From Amycolatopsis bartoniae (GTDB lineage Bacteria; Actinomycetota; Actinomycetes; Mycobacteriales; Pseudonocardiaceae), in the NCBI RefSeq assembly GCF_014191255.1, contig NZ_JACHWH010000001.1, forward strand, positions 2,446,123 to 2,510,122: DNA of 64,000 nucleotides, read 5' to 3'. The notes below the pieces were generated by a model, which did not search any database, was not told the origin of the DNA, and worked only from the letters and a program-made list of their open reading frames with translations. A program made the position numbers and the translations under genes. Positions 8,359 to 14,922 of the stretch are shown in pieces (within the stretch, counting starts at the first letter, position 1; each line of letters opens with the position of its first letter).

Positions 8359-8498
8359 CGACTCGTGAAGCACCTGAGGTGTGGTCGTCTCCCCGGTTTG
8401 TCCCCATCGATCGGGACGGGCACGGGCGAGCACCGGGGCACGAACAGCTCAGCGTGAGCGGGTCCTCGCAACAACATGTTCCTGGAGGCGTCCGCCAT

Positions 8499-8927
8499 GT
8501 GTTGGCTGGAATCGTCACCGGCAGCACCGCATGCGAAGCGACGCCGGTGAAAGTTCGCGGCGGGACGTCTATCCCCTTCTCGTTCGGATACCTCAACCTC
8601 AGCTGGCCGATGGGCGTGCTTGTCACCAACCACCTCGGGGTAGGAATCCGCGTCGAGCCGGTGTGGATACAGACGCTACTCAGCCGGTCGGTTGTCGGTC
8701 CGGCGCGACTGTGGCCCGGATACTTGTGGCTCACCACCTGGCAGGACCTGGTCACCGTCGAGCACTCGCTGCGGTCGGTCTACCTGCACAGCGCGAGCAA
8801 CTACCGCGGCGCTCGATTCGTCACTTTGGTCCCCGACTCGATAGATCCCTTCCTCGCCGAAGTGCGCCGCCGGGGAGTTGCGGTCAGCAAGACAGTCAGC
8901 ACCACGAACCGACTCCGGGACACTTAG
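8499..8927 (+). CDS. Hypothetical protein inside the tRNA-Lys att interval
   Basis: A 142-residue protein that I do not recognise. It looks beta-rich, with segments such as PFSFGYLNLSWPMGVLVTN and WLTTWQDLVTVEHSLRSVYL that resemble the rhythm of bacterial PH/GRAM-like folds; that is only an impression. GTG 8499 is chosen because GGAGG lies 11 nt upstream. The frame stays open to 8379, but the extra N-terminus looks non-coding. It is the only plausible gene between the two copies of the tRNA-derived repeat, so it is either cargo of a small element or the remnant of a larger one. No integrase or excisionase is present. Confidence 0.5.
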   Translation: MLAGIVTGSTACEATPVKVRGGTSIPFSFGYLNLSWPMGVLVTNHLGVGIRVEPVWIQTLLSRSVVGPARLWPGYLWLTTWQDLVTVEHSLRSVYLHSASNYRGARFVTLVPDSIDPFLAEVRRRGVAVSKTVSTTNRLRDT

Positions 8928-8936
8928 CCGAACAAG

Positions 8937-8987
8937 CCGTAAGTTCTGGGTTCGAGCCCCAGGCGGCCCACTCTTCCCGCAGGTCAG
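8937..8987 (+). repeat. Direct repeat copy 2 (candidate attR)
   Basis: The second copy of the tRNA-Lys 3' end, 47 of 51 bases identical to 8308-8358. The T arm is intact, but the acceptor has one change and there is no 5' half, so it is not a tRNA. It marks the distal boundary of the putative inserted segment. Confidence 0.75.
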
Positions 8988-9355
8988 GCGGGTAAGGCCA
9001 CTCCCAGCGAATGCCAGCGTTCCAAGATTCCTGGTGACGAGCAGGAGTCCGATCTCGAACCCCTGCGGAATCACCACGAGCGCCCGCACGTCGACGATCT
9101 CGCGGCCGACCAGGTCGGCGAGTGGCGGCGGTGCCACGTCCTCCACCGTGACACGGCCACCCAGCTCGGGCATGGCGTACGGCTCAGGTGGCGGCAGCGA
9201 GTCGAGGTGAAGCCCGGAACAGGCGTGGCAGCGCACCAGCCCCAGCCGGTCGAGGTGGAGCCACGCATGGAGCAGTGTCGGCGGCTCTCCGTCGGTGAGG
9301 TACCAGGTCGAACAGACCCGGTGACGGTCTGGCCGACCAGCATCGATGCGGCCAT
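8988..9355 (-). pseudogene. Frameshifted remnant of a small cytoplasmic protein
   Basis: One frame gives a start MAASMLVGQTVTG from ATG 9355. A second frame gives a protein-like body from about 9320: WYLTDGEPPTLLHAWLHLDR, then PYAMPELGGRVTVEDV and VIPQGFEIGLLLVTR. That body has no start of its own above GTG 9236, and no stop before the att repeat. The simplest reading is a gene with one frameshift near its start whose 3' end was lost or altered beside the integration site. Function unknown. It follows a small membrane protein gene in the same direction. Confidence 0.4.
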
Positions 9356-9387
9356 CTCACTCACTTCGACATCCTCGCGCAGGCGCG

Positions 9388-9597
9388 TCAGGAGTCGTCC
9401 GCCCGGTTGCGGATGCGGCGACGTAGTGCCCTCGCCCCCTCCTGTCCCAGGACCATGAGGACGCCGAAGAGTCCCCAGGCCCACGGCTCGTCCCAGTGGA
9501 ACAGGTACGCGATGCCGACAACCCCGAAGTAGGGGACGGCCAACTCGACCACCCAGCTCGCGACGTGGACGAGCAGCCGCCGCTTCGATCGTTCCAC
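9388..9597 (-). CDS. Small membrane protein
   Basis: A 69-residue protein with a basic N-terminus (MERSKRRLL), two hydrophobic segments (about residues 9-29 and 37-53) and an Arg-rich C-terminus. The GTG start at 9597 has GGAGGT 7 nt upstream. A longer upstream frame exists but lacks coding character. It sits between a larger membrane protein and the frameshifted remnant, all on the minus strand, and was probably co-transcribed with them. Function unknown. Confidence 0.55.
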   Translation of the reverse strand: MERSKRRLLVHVASWVVELAVPYFGVVGIAYLFHWDEPWAWGLFGVLMVLGQEGARALRRRIRNRADDS

Positions 9598-9655
9598 CGC
9601 GCCCACCTCCGGTTTGCGATCTTGCCGAAACCAGCGGTCCCAACGAGACCGGCCC

Positions 9656-10723
9656 TCAGGTGATCGGCTTCGCGGCGGTGAGACTGGGGGCGCCGGGCGA
9701 GGAGAGCGCCAGTCGGCCGCCGGGAGTGCCGAGGATCCGGACCGGCGCGCCGGACTGGAGATGCGCGACCAGATCCAGGCCGGGGTGCGGCACTGCGATC
9801 GCGAGAACCTGGCCACCGGGTAACTGGACCCGGCCGGTGAGGGGCCTGCCCGGGGACCACGAGTGCACCTCGAACCGCGCGGCGGCGGTCAGTTCCGGCA
9901 GCGCGGCCAGCCTGGCTCGGCGGGAGACCCGGACGAGCGCCCGAGACACCGCGAAACCCCTCAGCAACCCAGCCACCGCCAGGATCTCACCGACAGCCAT
10001 TGCCGCCAAGGAATCCTGCCGCCAGCCGGACACCGTGAGGACGGCGCCGAAGGCGAGCAGGCCGACCGGGATGAGGACCGGGAAGAGGAAGGCCGCAGAA
10101 CCCGCGATCGCGCGAGGAGCCCGCGTCGCAGGTCGCCCCGCGACCGCGCGAGGAGCCTGCGTCGCAGGTCGCGGTGGCGGGTTGTCGGACAGCGTCACGC
10201 GCCAGGTGACGGTGAAGCCCGCGACCCGCAGTGCTGCTCTGCCCTTCTCGTCCGGGCCGCAGAGCCACACCCGCCCGTCTTCCCGGATCACCCGCAGCGC
10301 CCGGCGCCTGGTCGCCCTGGCGGAGAGCAGCAGCAGCTTCGGCTTGCCCTCCAGGGTGACGGCGATCTGCGCGGGTTCGTCCTGACGCCCTACCCGGAGC
10401 ACTTCGCCGGCCGTCAGCTGCCACGGGAAACGTCCCAGCAGGTGAACCAGCCGACGGAACGACACTGCCCTCCGCACCAACACGAATGCGAACACGACGA
10501 AGAGCAGCCCGATGGGCACTGCGGGTGCGATTGCCCGAGCGGTCTTTCCCAGCTCGGCGACGACCACCGACAGTCCGAACACGACAGCGAGCGCTCCCGC
10601 CACGAACGTCCGTCGCCGCAGGATGCGCCTGGTCATGTCCACGCGAACCCGGATGTTCGGGTCATCAAGGGCGAAACCACCGCTGCGCGGCAGCACACCT
10701 GCGGGAACAGCAGTGGAATCCAC
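9656..10723 (-). CDS. Membrane protein with two helix pairs, unknown function
   Basis: A 355-residue protein. A first helical hairpin lies near residues 40-85 (VAGALAVVFGLSVVVAEL then APAVPIGLLFVVFAFVLV). A soluble segment follows, with a short 12-residue tandem repeat (RPATQAPRAVAG, RPATRAPRAIAG) around residues 185-208. A second hydrophobic pair and a C-terminal beta-rich domain end it. GTG 10723 is preceded by GGGAGG at close spacing; the open frame extends further upstream without coding character. It diverges from the zinc-ribbon membrane protein. I do not recognise the family. Confidence 0.6.
   Translation of the reverse strand: MDSTAVPAGVLPRSGGFALDDPNIRVRVDMTRRILRRRTFVAGALAVVFGLSVVVAELGKTARAIAPAVPIGLLFVVFAFVLVRRAVSFRRLVHLLGRFPWQLTAGEVLRVGRQDEPAQIAVTLEGKPKLLLLSARATRRRALRVIREDGRVWLCGPDEKGRAALRVAGFTVTWRVTLSDNPPPRPATQAPRAVAGRPATRAPRAIAGSAAFLFPVLIPVGLLAFGAVLTVSGWRQDSLAAMAVGEILAVAGLLRGFAVSRALVRVSRRARLAALPELTAAARFEVHSWSPGRPLTGRVQLPGGQVLAIAVPHPGLDLVAHLQSGAPVRILGTPGGRLALSSPGAPSLTAAKPIT
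10101..10172. repeat. 36-bp tandem duplication inside a membrane protein gene
   Basis: Units 10101-10136 and 10137-10172 match at 34 of 36 bases. They encode the 12-residue repeat RPAT(Q/R)APRA(V/I)AG in frame, so the duplication does not break the gene. Confidence 0.8.
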
Positions 10724-10817
10724 AACACCTCCCTGAACTGCTTCATTAAACCCGGTTGACGCCAACCCTTGAAGGCACCCTCTCGTCGTCCGGCGAAAAT
10801 CGTTTTCCCGCGCCCTC

Positions 10818-11132
10818 ATGATCAGACGCATGGAGGACACCGAGACGGAGTTGCGCTGCGCCTTGTGCGAGCGCACGCCCGAGAAGGAAGACGAGAACTG
10901 GCTGGACGTCGACGTGCGCGTTGGCGAGGACGACTACTACCTCTGGTTCTGCTCGCAGGATCACGCCGCCGAGTGGTTCAGTCGGCCGTTGCCGCCGGTC
11001 GAGGGCGCCGAGTCCGCCGCCGTGGACTCGGGGGACGGCGTCCTGTTCGGGATCGTCTTCACCACCATGTTGCTCGCTGTCCTCGGGCTGATCGGGATCG
11101 GCATTTGCACCGTCGTCGGCTGGCTGTTCTGA
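10818..11132 (+). CDS. Zinc-ribbon plus single transmembrane protein
   Basis: A 104-residue protein. CALC near the N-terminus and a later FCSQDHAAEWF segment form a possible treble-clef or zinc-ribbon pair. The acidic middle carries a run of aromatic residues (DDYYLWF). The C-terminal 30 residues are a hydrophobic helix (FTTMLLAVLGLIGIGICTVV), so it is probably tail-anchored with the ribbon in the cytoplasm. ATG 10830 is an alternative start; neither has a clear ribosome site. It ends 45 bp upstream of the candidate Y RNA. Confidence 0.65.
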   Translation: MIRRMEDTETELRCALCERTPEKEDENWLDVDVRVGEDDYYLWFCSQDHAAEWFSRPLPPVEGAESAAVDSGDGVLFGIVFTTMLLAVLGLIGIGICTVVGWLF

Positions 11133-11140
11133 AAAATGAG

Positions 11141-11170
11141 TTGATCCCTCCCGTCCACATTCCTTAGTTT
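11141..11170 (+). promoter_or_regulatory. Candidate promoter of the Y RNA/Ro locus
   Basis: TTGATC (11141-11146), an 18-bp spacer, then TAGTTT (11165-11170). The predicted transcription start, about 7 nt downstream at 11177-11178, falls exactly at the first base of the long stem of the RNA. Confidence 0.6.
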
Positions 11171-11177
11171 GGTACAA

Positions 11178-11305
11178 CCGCGGCTCGCCGGAGACCGGTG
11201 CGCAGGCGAGGGTTACTTCTGGCTCCCAGGTTCGATTCCTGCCCGTGCGGGTCCGCCCGCACGGAGACCTTCGCCGTCCTGATCTCGGTCTTCGGCGAGC
11301 CGCGG
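11178..11305 (+). ncRNA. Candidate bacterial Y RNA (YrlA-like) upstream of the Ro protein gene
   Basis: The two ends of this 128-nt stretch pair over 19 bp: CCGCGGCTCGCCGGAGACC (11178-11196) against GGTCTTCGGCGAGCCGCGG (11287-11305), with one G-U pair. This is the terminal-stem architecture of Y RNAs, where Ro binds. Inside is a tRNA-like T arm, CAGG-TTCGATT-CCTG (11227-11241), with a canonical TTCRANY loop, and a perfect 9-bp hairpin closed by a UCCG tetraloop (11243-11264). Bacterial YrlA RNAs are known to combine a Ro-binding stem with a tRNA-mimicking module and to lie beside the Ro gene. A promoter fits the 5' end. The gene ends 22 nt before the Ro start codon, so it could be cleaved from, or terminate ahead of, the Ro message. 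Confidence 0.75.
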
Positions 11306-11327
11306 CCCAACTTCGAGGAGGCGAGAG

Positions 11328-12860
11328 ATGGCCAGGTTCAACGTCCGGGGACTGCGCGAGGCGCTCTCCTCTCCGTTGCGCACCAACAATTCCTCCCGTA
11401 ACCACGAAAACGGCCACGCGTACGGGTTCGACGCCAAGACAGCGCTGTTCGTGCTCGCCGTGTCGGGGTTCGCCGGGGAGGACGCCTTCTACGAGTCCGC
11501 CGAGACACGTGACCACCGGTTCGTCGAGCTGGTACGGGAAACGACCACCGACGATCCCGAGTGGACAGTGCGCTTCCTGCGCTGGCTGCGATCGGAGGCG
11601 AACCTGCGCACAGCCGCGCTCGTCGGCGCCGCCGAGTTCGTCCACACGCGACTCGAGAACGGCGCGCACGGGTTGTCCCGAAGCGTGATCTCGTCGGTGC
11701 TGCAACGCGCCGACGAGCCCGGCGAGCTGCTCGGCTACTGGTTCTCCACCCACGGCCGCGCCGTTCCGAAGCCCCTCAAGCGAGGTGTCGCGGACGCGGT
11801 CACGCGCCTGTACACCGAGCGCGCGTACCTCAAGTGGGACTCCGACTCCCGCGCGATCCGGTTCGCCGACGTCGTGGAACTGGTGCACCCCAAGCCGAAG
11901 GCACGCTGGCAGGCCGCCCTGTTCGAGCACATCCTCGACGCGCGCCACGACCGCGGGGACGACGTTCCCGCCTCGCTCGGCACGCTGCGCGCCCGGCGAC
12001 GGCTCACGGCACTGCCCGCCGAGGAACGGCGCGTCGAACCGGTCGCGCTGGCCGAGGCGGGCATGACGTGGGAGTCCGTCGCCGGGTGGCTGCAGGGGCC
12101 GATGACGGCCGCGGTGTGGGAGGCGCTACTGCCGTCCATGGGTTACATGGCGAAGCTGCGGAACCTGCGCAACTTCGACGAGGCCGGGCTGAGCGACGAG
12201 GTCGCCGCGCGGGTGGCGGCCGAGCTGTCCGACCCCGAAGCGGTGCGGGCGAGCCGCCAGCTGCCGTTGCGGTTCCTCTCCGCCTACCGGGCCGTGGCGC
12301 ACGACCGCTGGCAGGCGCCGCTCGACCAGGCGTTGCAGCACTCCCTGCGCGGGGTGCCGCGGCTGGCCGGGCGCACGCTGATCCTGGTCGACACCAGCAG
12401 CAGCATGACGGCCCCGTTCTCGCGGGACGGCATGCTGCAGCGGTGGGACGCGGCGACGTTGTTCGGGCTCGCGCTGGCCAAGGCCTGCGCGGGTGCGGAC
12501 GTCGTCTCCTACTCCCACCTCAGCAAGGAATTCCGCCTGCGCCGCGGGGAGAACCTGCTGCGGGCGGCGGAGCGGTGGCGCTCGTCGGGGTACTTCCTCG
12601 GCGGGGGCACGCGCACCGCGACGATGGTGGAGCGCCACTTCCGCCGCCACGACCGGGTCGTCGTCCTGACCGACGAGCAGACCGCCGACGGCGTGGTGCG
12701 GGCGCCGGTCCCGCTGTACACGTGGAACCTCGCCGGCTACCGGTTCGGCCACGCGCCGAGCGGCACCGGCCGGAGCCACACCTTCGCCGGGCTGAACGAC
12801 GCGTCCTTCGGGATGATCGCGCTGCTCGAAGCCGGCCGGAACGCCGACTGGCCGTTCTGA
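11328..12860 (+). CDS. rsr: TROVE-domain Ro60-like RNA-binding protein
   Basis: A 510-residue protein with the TROVE HEAT-repeat ring (about residues 10-330) and a C-terminal von Willebrand A domain starting near residue 350. The vWA MIDAS motif is intact: DTSSS at about 355-359 in LILVDTSSSMTAPF. Ro proteins bind Y RNA and misfolded or damaged RNA; in Deinococcus, Rsr works with exoribonucleases in rRNA processing and stress decay. A strong AGGAGG site lies 6 nt before ATG 11328. The candidate Y RNA lies directly upstream on the same strand, which supports a functional Ro-Y RNA pair. A hairpin terminator follows. No RtcB ligase or PNPase gene is adjacent. Confidence 0.92.
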   Translation: MARFNVRGLREALSSPLRTNNSSRNHENGHAYGFDAKTALFVLAVSGFAGEDAFYESAETRDHRFVELVRETTTDDPEWTVRFLRWLRSEANLRTAALVGAAEFVHTRLENGAHGLSRSVISSVLQRADEPGELLGYWFSTHGRAVPKPLKRGVADAVTRLYTERAYLKWDSDSRAIRFADVVELVHPKPKARWQAALFEHILDARHDRGDDVPASLGTLRARRRLTALPAEERRVEPVALAEAGMTWESVAGWLQGPMTAAVWEALLPSMGYMAKLRNLRNFDEAGLSDEVAARVAAELSDPEAVRASRQLPLRFLSAYRAVAHDRWQAPLDQALQHSLRGVPRLAGRTLILVDTSSSMTAPFSRDGMLQRWDAATLFGLALAKACAGADVVSYSHLSKEFRLRRGENLLRAAERWRSSGYFLGGGTRTATMVERHFRRHDRVVVLTDEQTADGVVRAPVPLYTWNLAGYRFGHAPSGTGRSHTFAGLNDASFGMIALLEAGRNADWPF

Positions 12861-12865
12861 CCGGC

Positions 12866-12901
12866 GCCGGTGCCGCCTCCGTGAAGTGGGGCGGCACCGG
12901 C
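12866..12901 (+). terminator. 12-bp GC-rich hairpin after the Ro gene
   Basis: GCCGGTGCCGCC (12866-12877) and GGCGGCACCGGC (12890-12901) are perfect complements around a 12-nt loop, starting 5 bp after the Ro stop codon. There is no U-tract, as is common in actinobacteria. Confidence 0.65.
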
Positions 12902-12923
12902 TCCAGGGCCCTAAAATCGAGGT

Positions 12924-13196
12924 ATGCGCGGACGTCGTCCGGTGACCGAGGTGCCCGATGTGGTGGGGTTGGGCGCCCAGGACGCCTGCGACATCGTCCG
13001 CCGGGCCGGTCTCGTGCCGCGCGGGCCCGAAGGCGAACCCGAACCGGCGTCCGGCATCGTGGTGGCGCAGGCGCCCATCCCCACCGCCGGCGCCGAGGAG
13101 GGCGACGAGGTCGTCCTGTGGACCCAGCTCGGCCCCGGCAAGGGATCCGACATCGCGCCCACGCCGCCCACCGAGTCGGCGCTGCTGCCCGCCTGA
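12924..13196 (+). CDS. Small single-PASTA-domain protein
   Basis: A 90-residue protein that is essentially one PASTA domain: VTEVPDVVGLGAQDACDIVR at the start, GIVVAQAPIPTAGAEEGDEV in the middle, and a VVLWTQLG end strand. It has no signal peptide or membrane helix, so unlike PASTA domains of penicillin-binding proteins and PknB kinases it should be cytoplasmic. Its ligand is unknown. It ends 17 bp from the convergent small gene on the minus strand. Confidence 0.8.
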   Translation: MRGRRPVTEVPDVVGLGAQDACDIVRRAGLVPRGPEGEPEPASGIVVAQAPIPTAGAEEGDEVVLWTQLGPGKGSDIAPTPPTESALLPA

Positions 13197-13213
13197 TCAG
13201 TCCACTGTAGACA

Positions 13214-13489
13214 TCAGGGCTGGTTCACCGAAGCCAGCCCCTGTGGCGCGGACGCGATCGCCCGCTGGATCGCGTCGGCCAGCGCGAGGGCGGCTTCTTC
13301 GGTCAGCTCCACCGGAACGCGCGCCGACGGGCCCTCAGCCGGGTTGATGAAGTCGATGTTCACCGTGTGTGCGAACGGCGCGTGCACGGGGTGGTCGACG
13401 TAGACCGTCGCGTGCGACAGCGAGAACCAGCCCTTCGCCGCCTTGCCGCTGCCGGTGACCTCGATCTTCTCGGTCTGGTAGGTGCACAT
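13214..13489 (-). CDS. Small conserved protein (DUF6295-like)
   Basis: A 91-residue protein with the sequence MCTYQTEKIEVTGSGKAAKG at its start, a pattern shared by short actinobacterial proteins that accompany dienelactone hydrolase-type genes. The middle (SLSHATVYVDHPVHAPFAHT) and the C-terminal helix (EEAALALADAIQRAI) suggest a compact alpha/beta fold. It starts 12 bp downstream of the hydrolase stop and is almost certainly in the same operon. Function unknown; the family name is from memory. Confidence 0.7.
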   Translation of the reverse strand: MCTYQTEKIEVTGSGKAAKGWFSLSHATVYVDHPVHAPFAHTVNIDFINPAEGPSARVPVELTEEAALALADAIQRAIASAPQGLASVNQP

Positions 13490-13501
13490 GGAGAAACTCC
13501 C

Positions 13502-14242
13502 TTACGCGGAGAGGTGCTTGCCGAAGAACTCGAACACGCGCTGCCAGCCCGCCACCGCCGCCTGCGGGCGGTAGCTGGGCCGGTCCACCGCGAAGAACGC
13601 GTGCCCGGCGCCCTCGTAGGAGTGGAACTCGTGGTCCTTCCCGAGCCGCGTGAGCTCGGCGTCCAGCGTCGCGACCTCTTCCGGCCCCGGGAACTTGTCC
13701 TCGGCGCCGAACAGGCCCAGCAACGGGCACGACAGCTGCGAGGCCAGCCCGAGCAGGGGCTTCATGTTCGCCATCTCGGGCGGCGGCTCGTTGACGACGA
13801 ACGCGCCATAGCAGTCGACGGCGGCGTCGATCTGCAGGCTGCACGCGGACAGGAAGGTCTGCCTGCCACCCGAGCAGTAGCCGATCACGCCGATCCTGCC
13901 GTTCGCGCCGTCGAGCTCCTTGAGGTACTTCGCGGCGCCGTCGACGTCACCGACCAGCCGGTCGTCCGGCACCCCGCCCGCGGCCCGCACGGTGGCCGCG
14001 GCGTCGTCGGGATCGGCTCCCGGCGCCTCGCGGGAGTACAGGTTCGGGCACAGCGCGTTGTAGCCGTGCGCGGCGAACTTGCGCACGATCTCCTTGGTGG
14101 CCGCGTCGTAGCCGGGCAGGTGGTGGATCACCACGACCCCGCCGTGCGGCTTCTCGTCCAGGGGCCTGGCCAGGTACGCCTCGATCTCGGCACCACCGGC
14201 ACCGGTGATCGTGATCGTCTCGGCCCGCATCGCATCGGTCAT
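13502..14242 (-). CDS. Dienelactone hydrolase family protein
   Basis: A 246-residue alpha/beta hydrolase. The nucleophile elbow is GYCSGG with C123; the acid is probably the Asp in LFGAEDKFPG and the base the His in GAGHAFFAVD. A cysteine nucleophile is the hallmark of carboxymethylenebutenolidase-type enzymes, which hydrolyse dienelactone to maleylacetate, though many relatives act on other esters. The length fits the family. It is first in a two-gene operon with the 91-residue small protein. No aromatic-ring cleavage genes are nearby, so a role in chlorocatechol breakdown is not supported. Confidence 0.85.
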   Translation of the reverse strand: MTDAMRAETITITGAGGAEIEAYLARPLDEKPHGGVVVIHHLPGYDAATKEIVRKFAAHGYNALCPNLYSREAPGADPDDAAATVRAAGGVPDDRLVGDVDGAAKYLKELDGANGRIGVIGYCSGGRQTFLSACSLQIDAAVDCYGAFVVNEPPPEMANMKPLLGLASQLSCPLLGLFGAEDKFPGPEEVATLDAELTRLGKDHEFHSYEGAGHAFFAVDRPSYRPQAAVAGWQRVFEFFGKHLSA

Positions 14243-14288
14243 GCCGCCAGCTTGGCACGATCATGAACCCGGCGGCGCCGGATCCGGG

Positions 14289-14414
14289 TCACTCGCCCTG
14301 AACAGCACCTTTTTCCGGTTCGGCGGTCTCGCCCAGTAGCCGGTCGAGGTCGAACTCGGCGGTCAGCTCGGCGAAGATCGGCGTGGTCTCCAGCTCGTCC
14401 TGGCTCACGCTCAT
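14289..14414 (-). CDS. 41-residue acidic small protein of unknown function
   Basis: A short open frame, MSVSQDELETTPIFAELTAE followed by FDLDRLLGETAEPEKGAVQG and Glu, with a strong GAGGT ribosome site 6 nt before ATG 14414. It is very acidic and probably helical. It sits alone in the gap between the hydrolase and the DUF3040-type gene, with an A/T-rich upstream region (14505-14540) that could hold its promoter. I do not recognise it. Possibilities include a small regulatory protein or the leader of an unrecognised peptide product. Confidence 0.5.
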   Translation of the reverse strand: MSVSQDELETTPIFAELTAEFDLDRLLGETAEPEKGAVQGE

Positions 14415-14635
14415 CTGCTTACCTCCCTCTCCCGCGGCCACTGACGTGTCCGCGGTCCGTCCTCGTGGGGCAGCTGTCTCCCCCTCGCTGCGATTCCCAC
14501 GAGAGTGTTAACGGCAGGTTATGTTACCTACTCACCGTGAGCAACTTGAGGAGCGTCGGAAAAATTTCACACTGATCGCCGCGATGACAAGCACCGGTGG
14601 CGGGATCATAATGTGGAGTGCGAAGGCGGTGCGGC

Positions 14636-14920
14636 ATGGCACTTCACGACGAAGAGCAGCGGAGGCTCGCCGAGATCGAACGGCAGCTGGCCGAGGAGAA
14701 CCCGCGCCTTGCCCAGCGGCTGTCCGAACTGCGGCCGATGCGGATTCCCGGCGTGGTCGTCGCGCTGCTCGGTGCCCTCTGCTCGATCGTCGCCGGCCTG
14801 TTCGTGATGACCGCGGGCGCGCAGTCGCACGCCGCGTTCCTGATCGTCTTCGGCGCGGTCCTGACCAGCGGCGTTCCCACCGCGATCATCTGGCGCACCT
14901 GGCTGCACCGGCTGCGCTGA
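14636..14920 (+). CDS. DUF3040-like two-helix membrane protein
   Basis: A 94-residue protein. The N-terminal helix ALHDEEQRRLAEIERQLAEE followed by NPRLAQRLSEL is the signature opening of DUF3040 proteins, which are widespread in actinobacteria. Two hydrophobic helices follow (about residues 37-61 and 65-85). ATG 14636 is preferred over in-frame ATG 14618 because the family begins at this point. Function unknown. It converges on the TrkA/RyR gene with a 2-bp gap. Confidence 0.75.
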   Translation: MALHDEEQRRLAEIERQLAEENPRLAQRLSELRPMRIPGVVVALLGALCSIVAGLFVMTAGAQSHAAFLIVFGAVLTSGVPTAIIWRTWLHRLR

Positions 14921-14922
14921 CC

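Noticed and set aside
8937..8987. A second tRNA-Lys
   Set aside because: Only the 3' third is present and there is no 5' acceptor strand, D arm or anticodon. It is a repeat of the tRNA end.
11221..11264. A tRNA gene suggested by the GGTTCGATTCC T-loop
   Set aside because: There is no acceptor stem, D arm or anticodon arm in register. The T arm is better explained as the tRNA-like part of the candidate Y RNA.
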